Source: Vallitalea sp. (GTDB taxonomy: Bacteria; Bacillota; Clostridia; Lachnospirales; Vallitaleaceae). Taken from it: a stretch of DNA of 64,000 nucleotides. The notes under the pieces were generated by a model. It did not search any database. It was not told the origin of the DNA and saw nothing but the letters and a program-made list of their open reading frames with translations. Positions 42,973 through 52,268 of the stretch are shown piece after piece. Made by a program: the position numbers and the translations under genes. The stretch is taken from contig NZ_JAOARO010000038.1 in the NCBI RefSeq assembly GCF_025211055.1, forward strand, positions 1 through 64,000, written 5' to 3'. Position 1 is the stretch's first letter, and each line of letters starts with the position of its first letter.

Positions 42973-43569
42973 ATGCGAATTGTTGAAGAAAAGATAGATA
43001 AGTTTGCTCATGATATCATGACAGATGTAAGTAATCAAAGAAAAGAAATAATTGAGCAAACCCAAAAAGAACTTGAAGCAATATATGAAGAAAAAGAGCT
43101 TGCATATCTATCCAAAGCTTATGAAATAATTCAAAGTGGATTAAAAAGTATAAAAACAGAAAAAAATGAAATAATATCCAAATCTATTATGGATAGTAAA
43201 AGAGAGATATTAAAAGCTAGAGAAGAAATCATAAAAGGTACTTTTAGGGATGCTCAAAAGGAATTAGAAGCATTTACACAGAAAAAGGAGTATCAAGAGT
43301 ATCTTATAAATATGATAAAAGAAGATATAGCTAAAATAGGAGAGGGAGAAATACTGATTTATATTGCCCATACCGATGAAAAATATCTTAATAGGCTTAA
43401 TAAAGAATTTGATAATAAGATTGTTCTTGAAGACAAGAATAAAAAAATGATTGGTGGATGTAAGATATTTAATAAGACTAAAAATATATACTTAGATGAT
43501 TCATTTTACAGTAAGTTATACGAGCAAAAAGAAACATTTTTGCATAATTGTAATCTTGAAATCGAGTAA
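42973..43569 (+). CDS. ntpE: A/V-type ATPase subunit E (peripheral stalk)
   Basis: 198 residues. The long charged N-terminal helix (IDKFAHDIMTDVSNQRKEII, EQTQKELEAIYEEKELAYLS, SIMDSKREILKAREEIIKGT) forms the coiled coil with the G/H-like subunit. The compact C-terminal domain (MIGGCKIFNKTKNIYLDDSF, YSKLYEQKETFLHNCNLEIE) contacts subunit B. The G-G-x-x-[IL] turn is conserved in the family. RBS: AAAAAGGAAGAAGGGTAATT. The end lies 13 bases before the start of subunit A. Confidence 0.9.
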   Translation: MRIVEEKIDKFAHDIMTDVSNQRKEIIEQTQKELEAIYEEKELAYLSKAYEIIQSGLKSIKTEKNEIISKSIMDSKREILKAREEIIKGTFRDAQKELEAFTQKKEYQEYLINMIKEDIAKIGEGEILIYIAHTDEKYLNRLNKEFDNKIVLEDKNKKMIGGCKIFNKTKNIYLDDSFYSKLYEQKETFLHNCNLEIE

Positions 43570-43582
43570 AGAAGGTGGCAAA

Positions 43583-45370
43583 TTGAACAAAGATGATATG
43601 ATTGTTGGTGTAAATGGACCTGTTGTAACCGTAAGAGGCAGCAGTAAATTTAAGATGTTAGAAATGGTTTTAGTTGGAAATGCTAAGTTGATAGGTGAAG
43701 TCATCAGTATAGAGAATGAAGATATCATTGTACAGGTCTATGAATCAACTACTGGGATTAAAGTAGGAGAACCTGTAATATCAACAGGTGAACCCTTGTC
43801 ACTTCAATTAGGACCTGGTATTATAGGCACCGTTTTTGACGGTATTCAACGTCCTCTTAAGAAGATGGAAGAGGTTTCTGGCTCTTTTATAAGCAAAGGA
43901 CTAGATATAGAGTCTCTTAACACTGATAAAGAATGGGTAGTTGAAGTTGTTGTAAAAAAAGGTGATAGCATTAAAGGCGGAGATGTTATAGCTGAGATTA
44001 AGGAAACGGATCTGGTTATACATAAAGTTATGATGCACCCATATATGTCTGGAGTAGTAGAATATGTAGCTCCTAATGGAAGATACAAAGTCCATGACAC
44101 TATTGTTAAGATTAAGACAGATCAAGATGAGATAAAAGAATTAGATTTGATACAAAAATGGCCAGTAAGAATGGCAAGACCTTTTAAAAACAGGAGAAGA
44201 CTAACAATACCTCTTGTAACAGGACAAAGAGTTATTGATACGTTATTCCCAATTGCAAAAGGTGGTACAGCCTCTATTCCAGGTGGATTCGGTACTGGAA
44301 AGACAATGACTCAACATCAACTTGCAAAATGGAGTGATGCTGATATTATTGTATATATTGGTTGTGGAGAAAGAGGAAATGAAATAACAGAGGTTTTAGA
44401 AGATTTTCCAAAGCTGATAGACCCAAAATCAGGTAAGTCACTTATGGATAGAACTATATTGATAGCTAATACTTCCAACATGCCCGTTGCGGCAAGAGAA
44501 GCTTCCATATATACAGGAATAACTCTAGCTGAATACTATAGAGATATGGGTTATCATGTAGCCATAATGGCGGATTCAACCTCTAGATGGGCTGAGGCAC
44601 TTAGAGAAATATCAGGGAGACTTGAGGAAATGCCAGCAGAAGAAGGTTTCCCAGCTTACTTACCATCAAGATTATCACAATTCTATGAGAGAGCAGGATA
44701 CGTGGACAATCTTAATGATAGTGAAGGGTCAGTAAGTATAATCGGTGCTGTTTCACCACAAGGGGGAGATTTCTCAGAACCTGTTACCCAGAATACTAAG
44801 AGGTTTGTTAGATGTTTCTGGGCTCTTGACAGACAATTAGCTTATTCGAGACATTACCCAGCTATACACTGGTTGAATAGTTATAGCGAATATATAGATG
44901 ACTTGGAAAATTGGTATGAAACTAAAGTAGCTGATGATTTCTTTGAATTAAGAACTAAGATAGTGAGTTTACTTCAAGCGGAAAGCAAATTGATGGAAAT
45001 TGTTAAATTAATCGGAGCGGATATCTTACCTGAAGATCAAAAATTAACTCTTGAGATATCAAAAGTGATTAGATTAGGATTCTTACAGCAGAATGCATTT
45101 AATGATATTGATACTTATGTACCTATGAAAAAACAATATAGAATGATGGAAATCATTCTATACTTACAAGACAAATCAAAAGAATTGGTTAATGGGGGCA
45201 TACCAATGTCCCAGCTTAGAAAAACAGGTATATATGATGAAATGATTAAGATGAAATATAATGTAAGTAATAACAATCTAAAAGAATTTGATTTACTAAA
45301 AGAAAAAGTTGATAATTTCTATGATGAAGTAAAGGAAAGTTATAAGAGTTTCGAAAGGAAGAAGCTATGA
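43583..45370 (+). CDS. ntpA: A/V-type ATPase catalytic subunit A
   Basis: The start is TTG 43583, behind GAAGGTGGCAAA; homologues begin just before [12 protein letters not shown], and a longer frame overlapping subunit E is an artefact. The product has 595 residues. Catalytic features are the P-loop [36 protein letters not shown] with the catalytic Glu, [20 protein letters not shown] as Walker B region, and [20 protein letters not shown]. The non-homologous insertion typical of A subunits (about residues 110-190, [20 protein letters not shown]) is present. ATP hydrolysis or synthesis occurs on this subunit in the hexameric head. It overlaps subunit B by 4 bases (ATGA). Confidence 0.97.
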   Translation: MNKDDMIVGVNGPVVTVRGSSKFKMLEMVLVGNAKLIGEVISIENEDIIVQVYESTTGIKVGEPVISTGEPLSLQLGPGIIGTVFDGIQRPLKKMEEVSGSFISKGLDIESLNTDKEWVVEVVVKKGDSIKGGDVIAEIKETDLVIHKVMMHPYMSGVVEYVAPNGRYKVHDTIVKIKTDQDEIKELDLIQKWPVRMARPFKNRRRLTIPLVTGQRVIDTLFPIAKGGTASIPGGFGTGKTMTQHQLAKWSDADIIVYIGCGERGNEITEVLEDFPKLIDPKSGKSLMDRTILIANTSNMPVAAREASIYTGITLAEYYRDMGYHVAIMADSTSRWAEALREISGRLEEMPAEEGFPAYLPSRLSQFYERAGYVDNLNDSEGSVSIIGAVSPQGGDFSEPVTQNTKRFVRCFWALDRQLAYSRHYPAIHWLNSYSEYIDDLENWYETKVADDFFELRTKIVSLLQAESKLMEIVKLIGADILPEDQKLTLEISKVIRLGFLQQNAFNDIDTYVPMKKQYRMMEIILYLQDKSKELVNGGIPMSQLRKTGIYDEMIKMKYNVSNNNLKEFDLLKEKVDNFYDEVKESYKSFERKKL

Positions 45371-46761
45371 GTATAGAATATTTAGGATTAAAACAAGTAA
45401 CTGGTTCCCTTGTAGTTCTTAGGGGTGTAAAAGATGTATCGTATGAAGAAATGGTTGACATAAAACTTGAAAATGGAGAAGAGCGAGTAGGTAGGGTCAT
45501 AGAAATAAAAGATGATATAGCTGTTATTCAAGTTTTTGAAGGAACTACAGGTATGTCAAGTGCTAATACAAGGACAAGTTTCAGAGGGAAACCTCTTGAA
45601 ATACCTTTATCAAAAGAAATATTAGGTAGAACATTAGATGGACTTGGAAGACCCATTGATGGATTAGGTGATATAATACCTGATGTTAGTAGAGATATTA
45701 ATGGAAGTCCTATTAATCCAATTTCAAGAGAATATCCAAGAAACTATATTCAAACAGGTATTTCAGCAATAGATGGTCTTACTACTCTAATAAGAGGTCA
45801 GAAATTACCTGTATTCTCAGGAAATGGTCTGCCACATGATGCTCTAGCTGTTCAGATAGTTAAGCAAGCTAGACTTACAGGTAATGATGATGAAAATAAT
45901 TTTGCAGTTGTTTTTGGAGCAATGGGAGTAAAGAATGATGTTGCTGAGTATTTTAGAAGAAGTTTTGAAGAAAGTGGTGTATTACAGAAAGTTGTAATGT
46001 TTCTTAATCGTGCTAATGACCCAGTTGTAGAAAGAATAGTTACTCCAAGATGTGCTTTAACAACTGCCGAGTATTTGGCATTTGAACATAATATGCATGT
46101 ACTTGTCATACTCACTGATATGACTTCTTACTGTGAAGCACTTAGAGAAATATCTTCATCCAAAGGAGAGATTCCTAGTAGAAAAGGTTTCCCAGGTTAT
46201 ATGTACAGTGATCTTGCTTCTTTGTATGAAAGAGCAGGAATGTTAAGAGATAGGACAGGTTCTATCACTCAGATTCCTATATTAACTATGCCTAATGATG
46301 ATATAACCCATCCAATACCTGACTTAACTGGATATATTACAGAGGGACAGATTGTTCTTGATAGATCTCTACATCAAAAAGGAATCTATCCACCAATAAT
46401 AGTAATCCCTTCATTATCTAGACTTATGAAGGACGGTATAGGTGAAGGATTTACTAGAGAAGATCACCCTCAGATAGCCAATCAATTATTTGCCTCTTAT
46501 GCTCATGTTCAAGAAGTAAAAGCTTTGGCATCAGTAATTGGAGAAGATGAGTTATCTGATATAGATAAAAAATATATGGAATTTGGTAAGGTATTCGAAG
46601 AATTATTTGTATCACAGGCTAGAGATGAGAACCGTTTCATGAATGCAACTCTTGATCTAGGTTGGAGATTACTTGGTATATTGCCAAGACAAGAGCTTGA
46701 TAGAGTTGATGAAGAAGTATTGGATAAATATTATAAACCTTATTATGAGGAAGCGAATTAG
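45367..46761 (+). CDS. ntpB: A/V-type ATPase regulatory subunit B
   Basis: 464 residues. [60 protein letters not shown] (degenerate P-loop, no lysine, as in all B subunits), [20 protein letters not shown] and [20 protein letters not shown] are all conserved. It alternates with subunit A in the head and does not hydrolyse ATP itself. The ATGA overlap with subunit A implies translational coupling, giving equal amounts of both. Subunit D follows after 42 bases. Confidence 0.97.
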   Translation: MSIEYLGLKQVTGSLVVLRGVKDVSYEEMVDIKLENGEERVGRVIEIKDDIAVIQVFEGTTGMSSANTRTSFRGKPLEIPLSKEILGRTLDGLGRPIDGLGDIIPDVSRDINGSPINPISREYPRNYIQTGISAIDGLTTLIRGQKLPVFSGNGLPHDALAVQIVKQARLTGNDDENNFAVVFGAMGVKNDVAEYFRRSFEESGVLQKVVMFLNRANDPVVERIVTPRCALTTAEYLAFEHNMHVLVILTDMTSYCEALREISSSKGEIPSRKGFPGYMYSDLASLYERAGMLRDRTGSITQIPILTMPNDDITHPIPDLTGYITEGQIVLDRSLHQKGIYPPIIVIPSLSRLMKDGIGEGFTREDHPQIANQLFASYAHVQEVKALASVIGEDELSDIDKKYMEFGKVFEELFVSQARDENRFMNATLDLGWRLLGILPRQELDRVDEEVLDKYYKPYYEEAN

Positions 46762-46803
46762 ATTACTCATATTAGCTAAACTCAGTAAAGGAAAGTGATT
46801 GAT

Positions 46804-47412
46804 ATGGATACAACATTATTTCCTACTAAAGGTAATTTGATTGTAGCAAAAAACACTCTTAGATTGTCTAAGCAGGGTTATGAGTTATTAGATAAAAAAA
46901 GAAATATATTGGTAAGAGAAATGATGCTTCTAATTGATAAGGCTGAAGAAATTCAATCTCATATTGATTCAACTTTTACGGAGGCATATGAAGCTCTGCA
47001 AAATGCTAATATGTCTATAGGTATAAGTACTGTTGAGCAAATAGGTACTGCTGTAGAAGAAGAAAAGCATATTAAAATAAAAACAAGGAGTATCATGGGT
47101 GTTGAGATACCTATAATTAGTATACCTGAGGAAGAAATACATCCCCAGTATGGCTTTGCTAGAACTACGTTATCACTTGACGAAGCATTCAGTAAGTTCT
47201 ATAAGGTTAAGCAGTTGACAGTAGTTATGGCAGAAGTAGAGAACGCAATCTACAGACTTGCTATAAATATCAAAAGGACTCAGAAAAGAGCCAATGCTCT
47301 TAAGAATATAATGATTCCAAGATATACTGATTTGACAAAACATATACAAAATGCTCTGGAAGAAAAAGAAAGAGAAGAATTTACTAGATTAAAGATGATA
47401 AAGAAGAATTAA
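46804..47412 (+). CDS. ntpD: A/V-type ATPase subunit D (central stalk)
   Basis: ATG 46804 behind AAAGGAAAGTGATTGAT is preferred over GTG 46795. The 202-residue product starts MDTTLFPTKGNLIVAKNTLR, the family's P-T-K-x-N-L pattern, and consists of two long helices (LSKQGYELLDKKRNILVREM; KRTQKRANALKNIMIPRYTD) that form the rotor axle. It ends with KHIQNALEEKEREEFTRLKM. It is last gene of the ATPase operon, with a terminator 5 bases downstream. Confidence 0.94.
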   Translation: MDTTLFPTKGNLIVAKNTLRLSKQGYELLDKKRNILVREMMLLIDKAEEIQSHIDSTFTEAYEALQNANMSIGISTVEQIGTAVEEEKHIKIKTRSIMGVEIPIISIPEEEIHPQYGFARTTLSLDEAFSKFYKVKQLTVVMAEVENAIYRLAINIKRTQKRANALKNIMIPRYTDLTKHIQNALEEKEREEFTRLKMIKKN

Positions 47413-47416
47413 TAAT

Positions 47417-47459
47417 AAATCTCTTGTTGGCGAAAAACAAGCCTGACAAGAGATTTTTT
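47417..47459. terminator. Terminator of the V-type ATPase operon
   Basis: AAATCTCTTGT (47417-47427) pairs perfectly with ACAAGAGATTT (47446-47456), followed by TTTTC. Its left flank is AT-rich too, so it may also serve the convergent regulator gene. Confidence 0.88.
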
Positions 47460-47484
47460 CTACTCATTGTGTCGTTAGTAATTA

Positions 47485-49587
47485 TTATACATTACAGGAT
47501 TTTACGAGTTTAAGTTGTCCTATGTTTATTCTATTATTAAGAGGTAGGTTGTAAGCAATATATTTTCTAACTTCTTTTCCAACATTCTTTTCAAAAGAAA
47601 TTGATTTACGTAGTTTGCCATCTTCACGATAATATCTTCTTGTATTATTTTTGATAACCTCTGGCAAAAGCGTGAGCCATGGATACATTGTTGTCAGGCT
47701 GATATCACTGTAGACAGATTTAATTGGCATGGTTCCACCTAGGTGGGTAATCAACTTACCCATTTGGTCACTATAGAGTTTTCGTAGATACCTATAGCAG
47801 AGGGCTTTTTTATCCGTATACTTTGAAAGTCCAATGACACCACCGCCGATAATGGATTTTCCACCAGGTGGTGTCATGAACTTGGTTCTATAAGCTTTGT
47901 TTCTATTCAAGTCATTAAGTAGATGGATATAGTTGGAGAAAGTAATTGTCATCGCAACATCATTGTATGCATACTCTTCTATGACATCGTCCCAAAACTC
48001 ATTTTTTTCTGATTGTGAGTATGAGGAGGATGCAATATACCCTTTCAAGGCTTTTAATACGTCAGGATCAGAAATATTTAGTTCTTTCTGGGAAGTTAAC
48101 ACATCGTTGTGAGGGACTCTAATAAGAAAATCTGCACCACAGGTAACATTGGAGCCGTTACAGACTGAGGCACCTATATACTGGCCATTGTAATATTTGT
48201 CAAAGAAATACTCTAGCTCAGAATAATCATCAAATGTTTTTGGTAAAAGAACATTCTTACGTGTCTTCTCAAAGTAATCTCTTCTGATTACCTGATCATT
48301 CAAAATATCATCTCTATACATCATAATATGACATCCAATATCTAGAGGAAGTGCATAACAAATATCATTGTGCCTAGAGTATTCATCAAAATCTGTGACA
48401 AAGTTTTCTTTCAGATCATCATAGATATCACTTATTGGTTGAAAAATATTTTCTGATATTTCAGGTAGGTAGGCCATGTCAATACGTATAAGGTCATACT
48501 TTTTAAGGTTATTTTCGTTTAGAATTGCATCATATTGATTGTATTTAATGACATCAAAATTAACTTTCATGCCCAGATCAGATTCAAGATATGAATTGAC
48601 CATTTTTATTGCACTGGTTGTTGGACTTTCAACCATCAGAATATTAATGGCATCAGAAGTTATACTATTTGATTTCATATTAATAAAGCCAGCACTCTTG
48701 ACCACTTTTATGTGAGTGTTTGGTGGATTATCTATGACATAGAAAATAGCTTCAGCATAGGCATTCATGCTTTGGTAGTAGTAATTTATTTGATTATCAA
48801 AGGTCATTTTGTTTGATATAACGGATATGTGCTCAACATCATTTGATATCCTAAGAACATTCATAGCATTCACCACAGCCTCATATTTTTCAAGTGACGT
48901 TGTTATGATTAAATTGTAATGCTGCTTGCTCAAAATCTCAATAGCCCGTGTAAGATCATAGGATGTTTGACATAATTCATAGCTAACATTTTCTCCCATT
49001 TTCTCTACAACTTTTGAATACATGTGGTTATCAGAAAAAAACAATATATGCTCATAGCTTTTGTCTTGAAGGAAGCATTCCATATCTTTCTGGATTTGAA
49101 GCTGATCGAATATAATGGAATATTGGTTCTCTTCAAAATTCTTAAATATGTGATCCACTAAGATAAGAGTAACACCGTGGAAGATATTATTGTTGTATAC
49201 TAGTTCTGGTTCATCCATGCATGTTACAACAATGACTACGTCTGAAGTAACAGAAGCGTTGTATGCAAAATTCTCTTCAAGTGTTGGGTTGAAGTCAGAT
49301 ATATGAAGCTGAAGAGTGATATTCTGTGCTGCTAGTTTTTTTCTTAGAAGATTATATAGTTTCCTGTATTTATATATGTTGATAGAAGGGATGATGAAAG
49401 CATATTCACTGCTATTATCTGCACGCAGAGATTGGGCCTTCTGATTGATGTAGTAACCCAGTTCATGGGCAGCATCTTCCACCATACGTATTTTTTCAAT
49501 ACTCACATTGCCTCTTTTGTTTAAAACGTTTGACACTGTTCCATAGGAGACACCTGCAAGCTTGGCGATGTCTTTCATTGTTGCCAT
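47485..49587 (-). CDS. LacI-type regulator fused to a solute-binding-protein domain (700 aa)
   Basis: Residues 1-50 are a LacI helix-turn-helix with hinge: MKDIAKLAGVSYGTVSNVLN, then AHELGYYINQKAQSLRA. Residues 60-305 follow the periplasmic-binding-type LacI core (EYAFIIPSINIYKYRKLYNL; SDVVIVVTCMDEPELV; NLIITTSLEKYEAVVNAMNV). From about residue 312 a second, complete extracellular solute-binding fold follows: AINILMVESPTTSAIKMVNS, GLGMK-type hinge, ISENIFQPISDIYDDLKENF, ICYALPLDIGCHIMMYRDDI, FMTPPGGKSIIGGGVIGLSK. It has no signal peptide, so both sensor modules are cytosolic. Usual LacI proteins have about 340 residues. It is divergent from the ABC transporter it probably controls. ATG 49587 follows TAGGAGGAATTACT. 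Confidence 0.88.
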   Translation of the reverse strand: MATMKDIAKLAGVSYGTVSNVLNKRGNVSIEKIRMVEDAAHELGYYINQKAQSLRADNSSEYAFIIPSINIYKYRKLYNLLRKKLAAQNITLQLHISDFNPTLEENFAYNASVTSDVVIVVTCMDEPELVYNNNIFHGVTLILVDHIFKNFEENQYSIIFDQLQIQKDMECFLQDKSYEHILFFSDNHMYSKVVEKMGENVSYELCQTSYDLTRAIEILSKQHYNLIITTSLEKYEAVVNAMNVLRISNDVEHISVISNKMTFDNQINYYYQSMNAYAEAIFYVIDNPPNTHIKVVKSAGFINMKSNSITSDAINILMVESPTTSAIKMVNSYLESDLGMKVNFDVIKYNQYDAILNENNLKKYDLIRIDMAYLPEISENIFQPISDIYDDLKENFVTDFDEYSRHNDICYALPLDIGCHIMMYRDDILNDQVIRRDYFEKTRKNVLLPKTFDDYSELEYFFDKYYNGQYIGASVCNGSNVTCGADFLIRVPHNDVLTSQKELNISDPDVLKALKGYIASSSYSQSEKNEFWDDVIEEYAYNDVAMTITFSNYIHLLNDLNRNKAYRTKFMTPPGGKSIIGGGVIGLSKYTDKKALCYRYLRKLYSDQMGKLITHLGGTMPIKSVYSDISLTTMYPWLTLLPEVIKNNTRRYYREDGKLRKSISFEKNVGKEVRKYIAYNLPLNNRINIGQLKLVKSCNV

Positions 49588-49659
49588 AGTAATTCCTCCT
49601 AATAATTAATTAAACTTTATTCATTACTTTTTACTTTCAGAGAGTACTCTAATTAATCT

Positions 49660-49688
49660 ATTTTAACATAGAATTAACTAAAAATCAA
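49660..49688 (-). promoter_or_regulatory. Candidate SigA promoter of the regulator gene
   Basis: On the minus strand TTGATT (49688-49683), 17 bases, TAAAAT (49665-49660). The leader to the start codon is about 65 bases. Confidence 0.45.
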
Positions 49689-49705
49689 AAAACTATTATG
49701 TCAAA

Positions 49706-49719
49706 TTGATACGTTCTAA
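49706..49719. promoter_or_regulatory. Operator-like motif upstream of the regulator promoter
   Basis: TTGATACGTTCTAA has a central CG and partly symmetric arms, like many LacI-family sites. It ends 17 bases from the regulator -35 box. A relative, TTGATACGATTCAA, sits at the same distance from the transporter -35 box. Confidence 0.35.
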
Positions 49720-49888
49720 TTGATTATAATAATGTCTTAGTGTACCACAATTGATTATGCACTATTTATTAATTATAGTATGTAATAAAACCTCATGTAT
49801 TTTATTGACAGAGGTGGGGTAAACTTAAACATGACAGATCAAAAAACTAAATTGATACTAATGGGAGTTCATGGTAATTGTGGTAATT

Positions 49889-49902
49889 TTGATACGATTC
49901 AA
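49889..49902. promoter_or_regulatory. Operator-like motif upstream of the transporter promoter
   Basis: TTGATACGATTCAA: arms TTGA/TCAA around a central CG, 17 bases upstream of the transporter -35 box. It matches the motif at 49706-49719 at 11 of 14 positions when both are read in the minus direction. Confidence 0.38.
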
Positions 49903-49919
49903 TAGAAATAAATTAATTA

Positions 49920-49948
49920 TTGACACCTATCAATTAATGTGTTATATT
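49920..49948 (+). promoter_or_regulatory. SigA promoter of the ABC transporter operon
   Basis: A consensus TTGACA (49920-49925), 17 bases, TATATT (49943-49948). The leader to ATG 50001 is about 45 bases. Confidence 0.65.
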
Positions 49949-49953
49949 GAATA

Positions 49954-49967
49954 TATAATCGGTTATA
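49954..49967. promoter_or_regulatory. Candidate LacI-type operator at the transporter transcription start
   Basis: TATAATCGGTTATA is palindromic apart from one base pair and has the central CG typical of LacI-family operators. It lies 5 bases downstream of the -10 box, covering the expected start point, where a bound repressor would block transcription. Confidence 0.48.
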
Positions 49968-50000
49968 ATTTTTAATAATTAAATTGAAAAGGAGCTTATT

Positions 50001-51332
50001 ATGAAAAAAATTGCAGTTCTCTTGGTCATTGTAATGGCCTTCACTTTGGCAGCATGCCAAAAGCATCAGACAATAGAAACAAAAGATAGTGAACAGTCAA
50101 CATCAGAAAAGAAAACAGAGCAAGAAGAAACAACTGAAAAAGAAGAGTCTGCACCAGCTAAAGATGAACAAGTGACTATTAATTACTATGGAAAACCAAA
50201 TGAAGAACTAGAATTAAAGATTATTGAATCATTTGAGTCGGAGTATCCTAATATCAAGGTGAACTACATTGCACTCACAGGAGGTTCAAATGATAAGTTG
50301 CAGGCGATACAAACTATATTGCAGGCTCAAGATGATTCTATGGATCTCTTTGCAGCAGATGCAACTTGGCCGACAATTTTTACTGCAGCAGGTTGGGTGG
50401 TACCTTATGATGAGATTCCAAATGCTCTAGAGGGAAATATTATTGACAATTACATGACTACAGAAAACTTTATGCAGAATGGTCAGGTGTATGGTATCCC
50501 ATTTCAGGCCAATGTAGGTGCTCTGTTTTATAGAAAAGACTTGCTAGAGAAATACAATCTATCAGTACCTACAACATGGGATAAGCTTAAAGAGGCTGCA
50601 AATGTTATTATGGCAGGAGAAGACAATCCTAATCTTGTTGGTTATGCTGCAGGATGGAAGCAATCAGAAGGTCTTTCCTGTGTAGTGCTTGAATACATGT
50701 GGCCAAATGGCATGGATATTGTAAAGGATGGCAAAGTGGATATTGATGAGGAACAAATGGAAAAATCAATACAGTTTATGGTTAATCTGATGGATGAAGG
50801 TATTTCACCTGAAAAAATGCCTACATATGGAAGTGAGCATAGGGCTTTATACAAATCAGGTAATCTGATTTTTGCTAGGGATTGGGTGACATCAACAACT
50901 AAGCACTTCCTCAATCCAGAAGGAAATGAATATTATGATAAGACTGGTGTGGCTATTATGCCAGGTGGTCATGGAACATTGGGTAACTGGGGACTGATGA
51001 TTTCTAAGTACTCCAATAATAAAGAGGCTGCTGCAACTTTTGCTAAGTATCGTGCAAGTAAGGAATCACTCCTACTACAAAACGATATGATTGGTGCTTT
51101 GCCTACTATTGAAAGTTCATATGATGATGTAGGATTGGAAGAACGGTTACTGGGATATAAAGATGAGATATTTGAAGTGGTAAAGACAAGTAAATCCAGA
51201 CCGATTACTCCATACTGGGGAGAGGTATCCCAAATCATTCAGGTTCAGGTCCATAGTGCAATTAGTGGTTTAATTACTTCTGAAGAAGCAGCAACATCTA
51301 TTAAAGAGGAGATTACAAGAATCATAGATTAA
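50001..51332 (+). CDS. ABC transporter sugar-binding lipoprotein (443 aa)
   Basis: The signal peptide MKKIAVLLVIVMAFTLAAC ends with lipobox LAAC at Cys19, followed by a Glu/Lys/Thr-rich linker (about 20-55). The mature part is a family-1 extracellular solute-binding protein: VTINYYGKPNEELELKIIES, DLFAADATWPTIFTAAGWVV, YGIPFQANVGALFYRKDLLE, WDKLKEAANVIMAGEDNPNL and AGWKQSEGLSCVVLEYMWPN. It captures a carbohydrate or related solute outside the membrane. RBS: AAAAGGAGCTTATT. First gene of the transporter operon; a hairpin separates it from the permeases. No ATPase gene is in the operon, so a shared MsiK/UgpC-type ATPase is presumably encoded elsewhere. Confidence 0.93.
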   Translation: MKKIAVLLVIVMAFTLAACQKHQTIETKDSEQSTSEKKTEQEETTEKEESAPAKDEQVTINYYGKPNEELELKIIESFESEYPNIKVNYIALTGGSNDKLQAIQTILQAQDDSMDLFAADATWPTIFTAAGWVVPYDEIPNALEGNIIDNYMTTENFMQNGQVYGIPFQANVGALFYRKDLLEKYNLSVPTTWDKLKEAANVIMAGEDNPNLVGYAAGWKQSEGLSCVVLEYMWPNGMDIVKDGKVDIDEEQMEKSIQFMVNLMDEGISPEKMPTYGSEHRALYKSGNLIFARDWVTSTTKHFLNPEGNEYYDKTGVAIMPGGHGTLGNWGLMISKYSNNKEAAATFAKYRASKESLLLQNDMIGALPTIESSYDDVGLEERLLGYKDEIFEVVKTSKSRPITPYWGEVSQIIQVQVHSAISGLITSEEAATSIKEEITRIID

Positions 51333-51346
51333 CATTAACGTGTATT

Positions 51347-51374
51347 TCCTGCTGGTCAACCTTGACTGGCAGGA
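51347..51374 (+). other. Intercistronic hairpin between binding protein and permease genes
   Basis: TCCTGCTGGTCAA (51347-51359) pairs with TTGACTGGCAGGA (51362-51374) with two G-U pairs; the innermost bases must open to form the loop. Only four T residues follow at 51377-51380. Such structures commonly stabilise the upstream message or partly stop transcription, giving more binding protein than permease. Confidence 0.6.
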
Positions 51375-51392
51375 GACTTTTAGGAGGAAAGA

Positions 51393-52268
51393 ATGAAAAG
51401 TAATAAACGAAGTGGATATCTATTGTTATTGCCTTCAGTGCTTTTAATGGGTACCTTTATATTATTTACTGTTATAAAGACGATTACTCAGAGTTTCTAT
51501 AATATAAAGATTCAAACTCTACAACAGGGTAGTGAGTTTATTGGACTACAAAATTATATAAATTTATTTACTGACAAGTATTTTATGAGTTCATTGAGAT
51601 GGACGCTTGAATTTACTATATATTCAGTGGCAATTCAGACGATAGTGGCCACAGGCCTTGCCATGCTTATGAAGAAGAAATTCAGAGGGCAGGGCATTAT
51701 TAGGGCTATAATCCTTCTTCCTTGGGTTATTCCTGCTGTTATTGCCGGTATGATGTGGACGAATATGTTTGGACATTATGGACTTTTCAATACGCTACTT
51801 TTGCAGTCGGGCCTGTTATCAGAACCGATAAATTTCCTAGGACAGACATTAACAGCTAAAGGAGCAATCATTATTGTAGATATATGGAAATCAACGCCAT
51901 ATATGTCATTGCTTATACTTGCTGGATTGATGGGTATACCTGATGAATATTATGAAGCAGCAAAAGTTGATGGGGCAAGTAAAATAAAGCAATTTTTCCA
52001 TATTACTTTACCGTTGTTGAAAAGTTCCTTATCAATTACGATAATGTTTAGGCTTATTTCAGCGATGAGATCATATGGGCTAGTTGTTTCAATGACGGGT
52101 GGAGGTCCTGGGAGTACAACCGAGACAGCTGCTATGTATGCTGTAAATACATTTTTTAGATTCGGGAAAACAAGCTACGGTTCTGCTATTGCAGTGGTAA
52201 TGATGATTATATCACTGTTACTAAGTCTGATATTCCTGAAGGAACTAATGAGAAAGGTTGATGTATAG
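51393..52268 (+). CDS. ABC transporter permease, MalF/UgpA type (291 aa)
   Basis: Six hydrophobic helices can be placed, the first at residues 8-28 (YLLLLPSVLLMGTFILFTVI). Landmarks are SFYNIKIQTLQQGSEFIGLQ, LLPWVIPAVIAGMMWTNMFG and, between helices 4 and 5, the EAA loop EYYEAAKVDGASKIKQFFHI TLPLL (E-A-A...G motif that contacts the ATPase). RBS: TTTAGGAGGAAAGA. It is followed without gap by the second permease. Confidence 0.94.
   Translation: MKSNKRSGYLLLLPSVLLMGTFILFTVIKTITQSFYNIKIQTLQQGSEFIGLQNYINLFTDKYFMSSLRWTLEFTIYSVAIQTIVATGLAMLMKKKFRGQGIIRAIILLPWVIPAVIAGMMWTNMFGHYGLFNTLLLQSGLLSEPINFLGQTLTAKGAIIIVDIWKSTPYMSLLILAGLMGIPDEYYEAAKVDGASKIKQFFHITLPLLKSSLSITIMFRLISAMRSYGLVVSMTGGGPGSTTETAAMYAVNTFFRFGKTSYGSAIAVVMMIISLLLSLIFLKELMRKVDV

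Noticed and set aside
49832-49906. A 24-codon frame (starting MTDQKTKLILMGVHGN) between the divergent regulator and transporter genes
   Set aside because: It has a weak ribosome site, overlaps the operator-like motif and resembles no family; it could be a remnant but is not supported as a gene.
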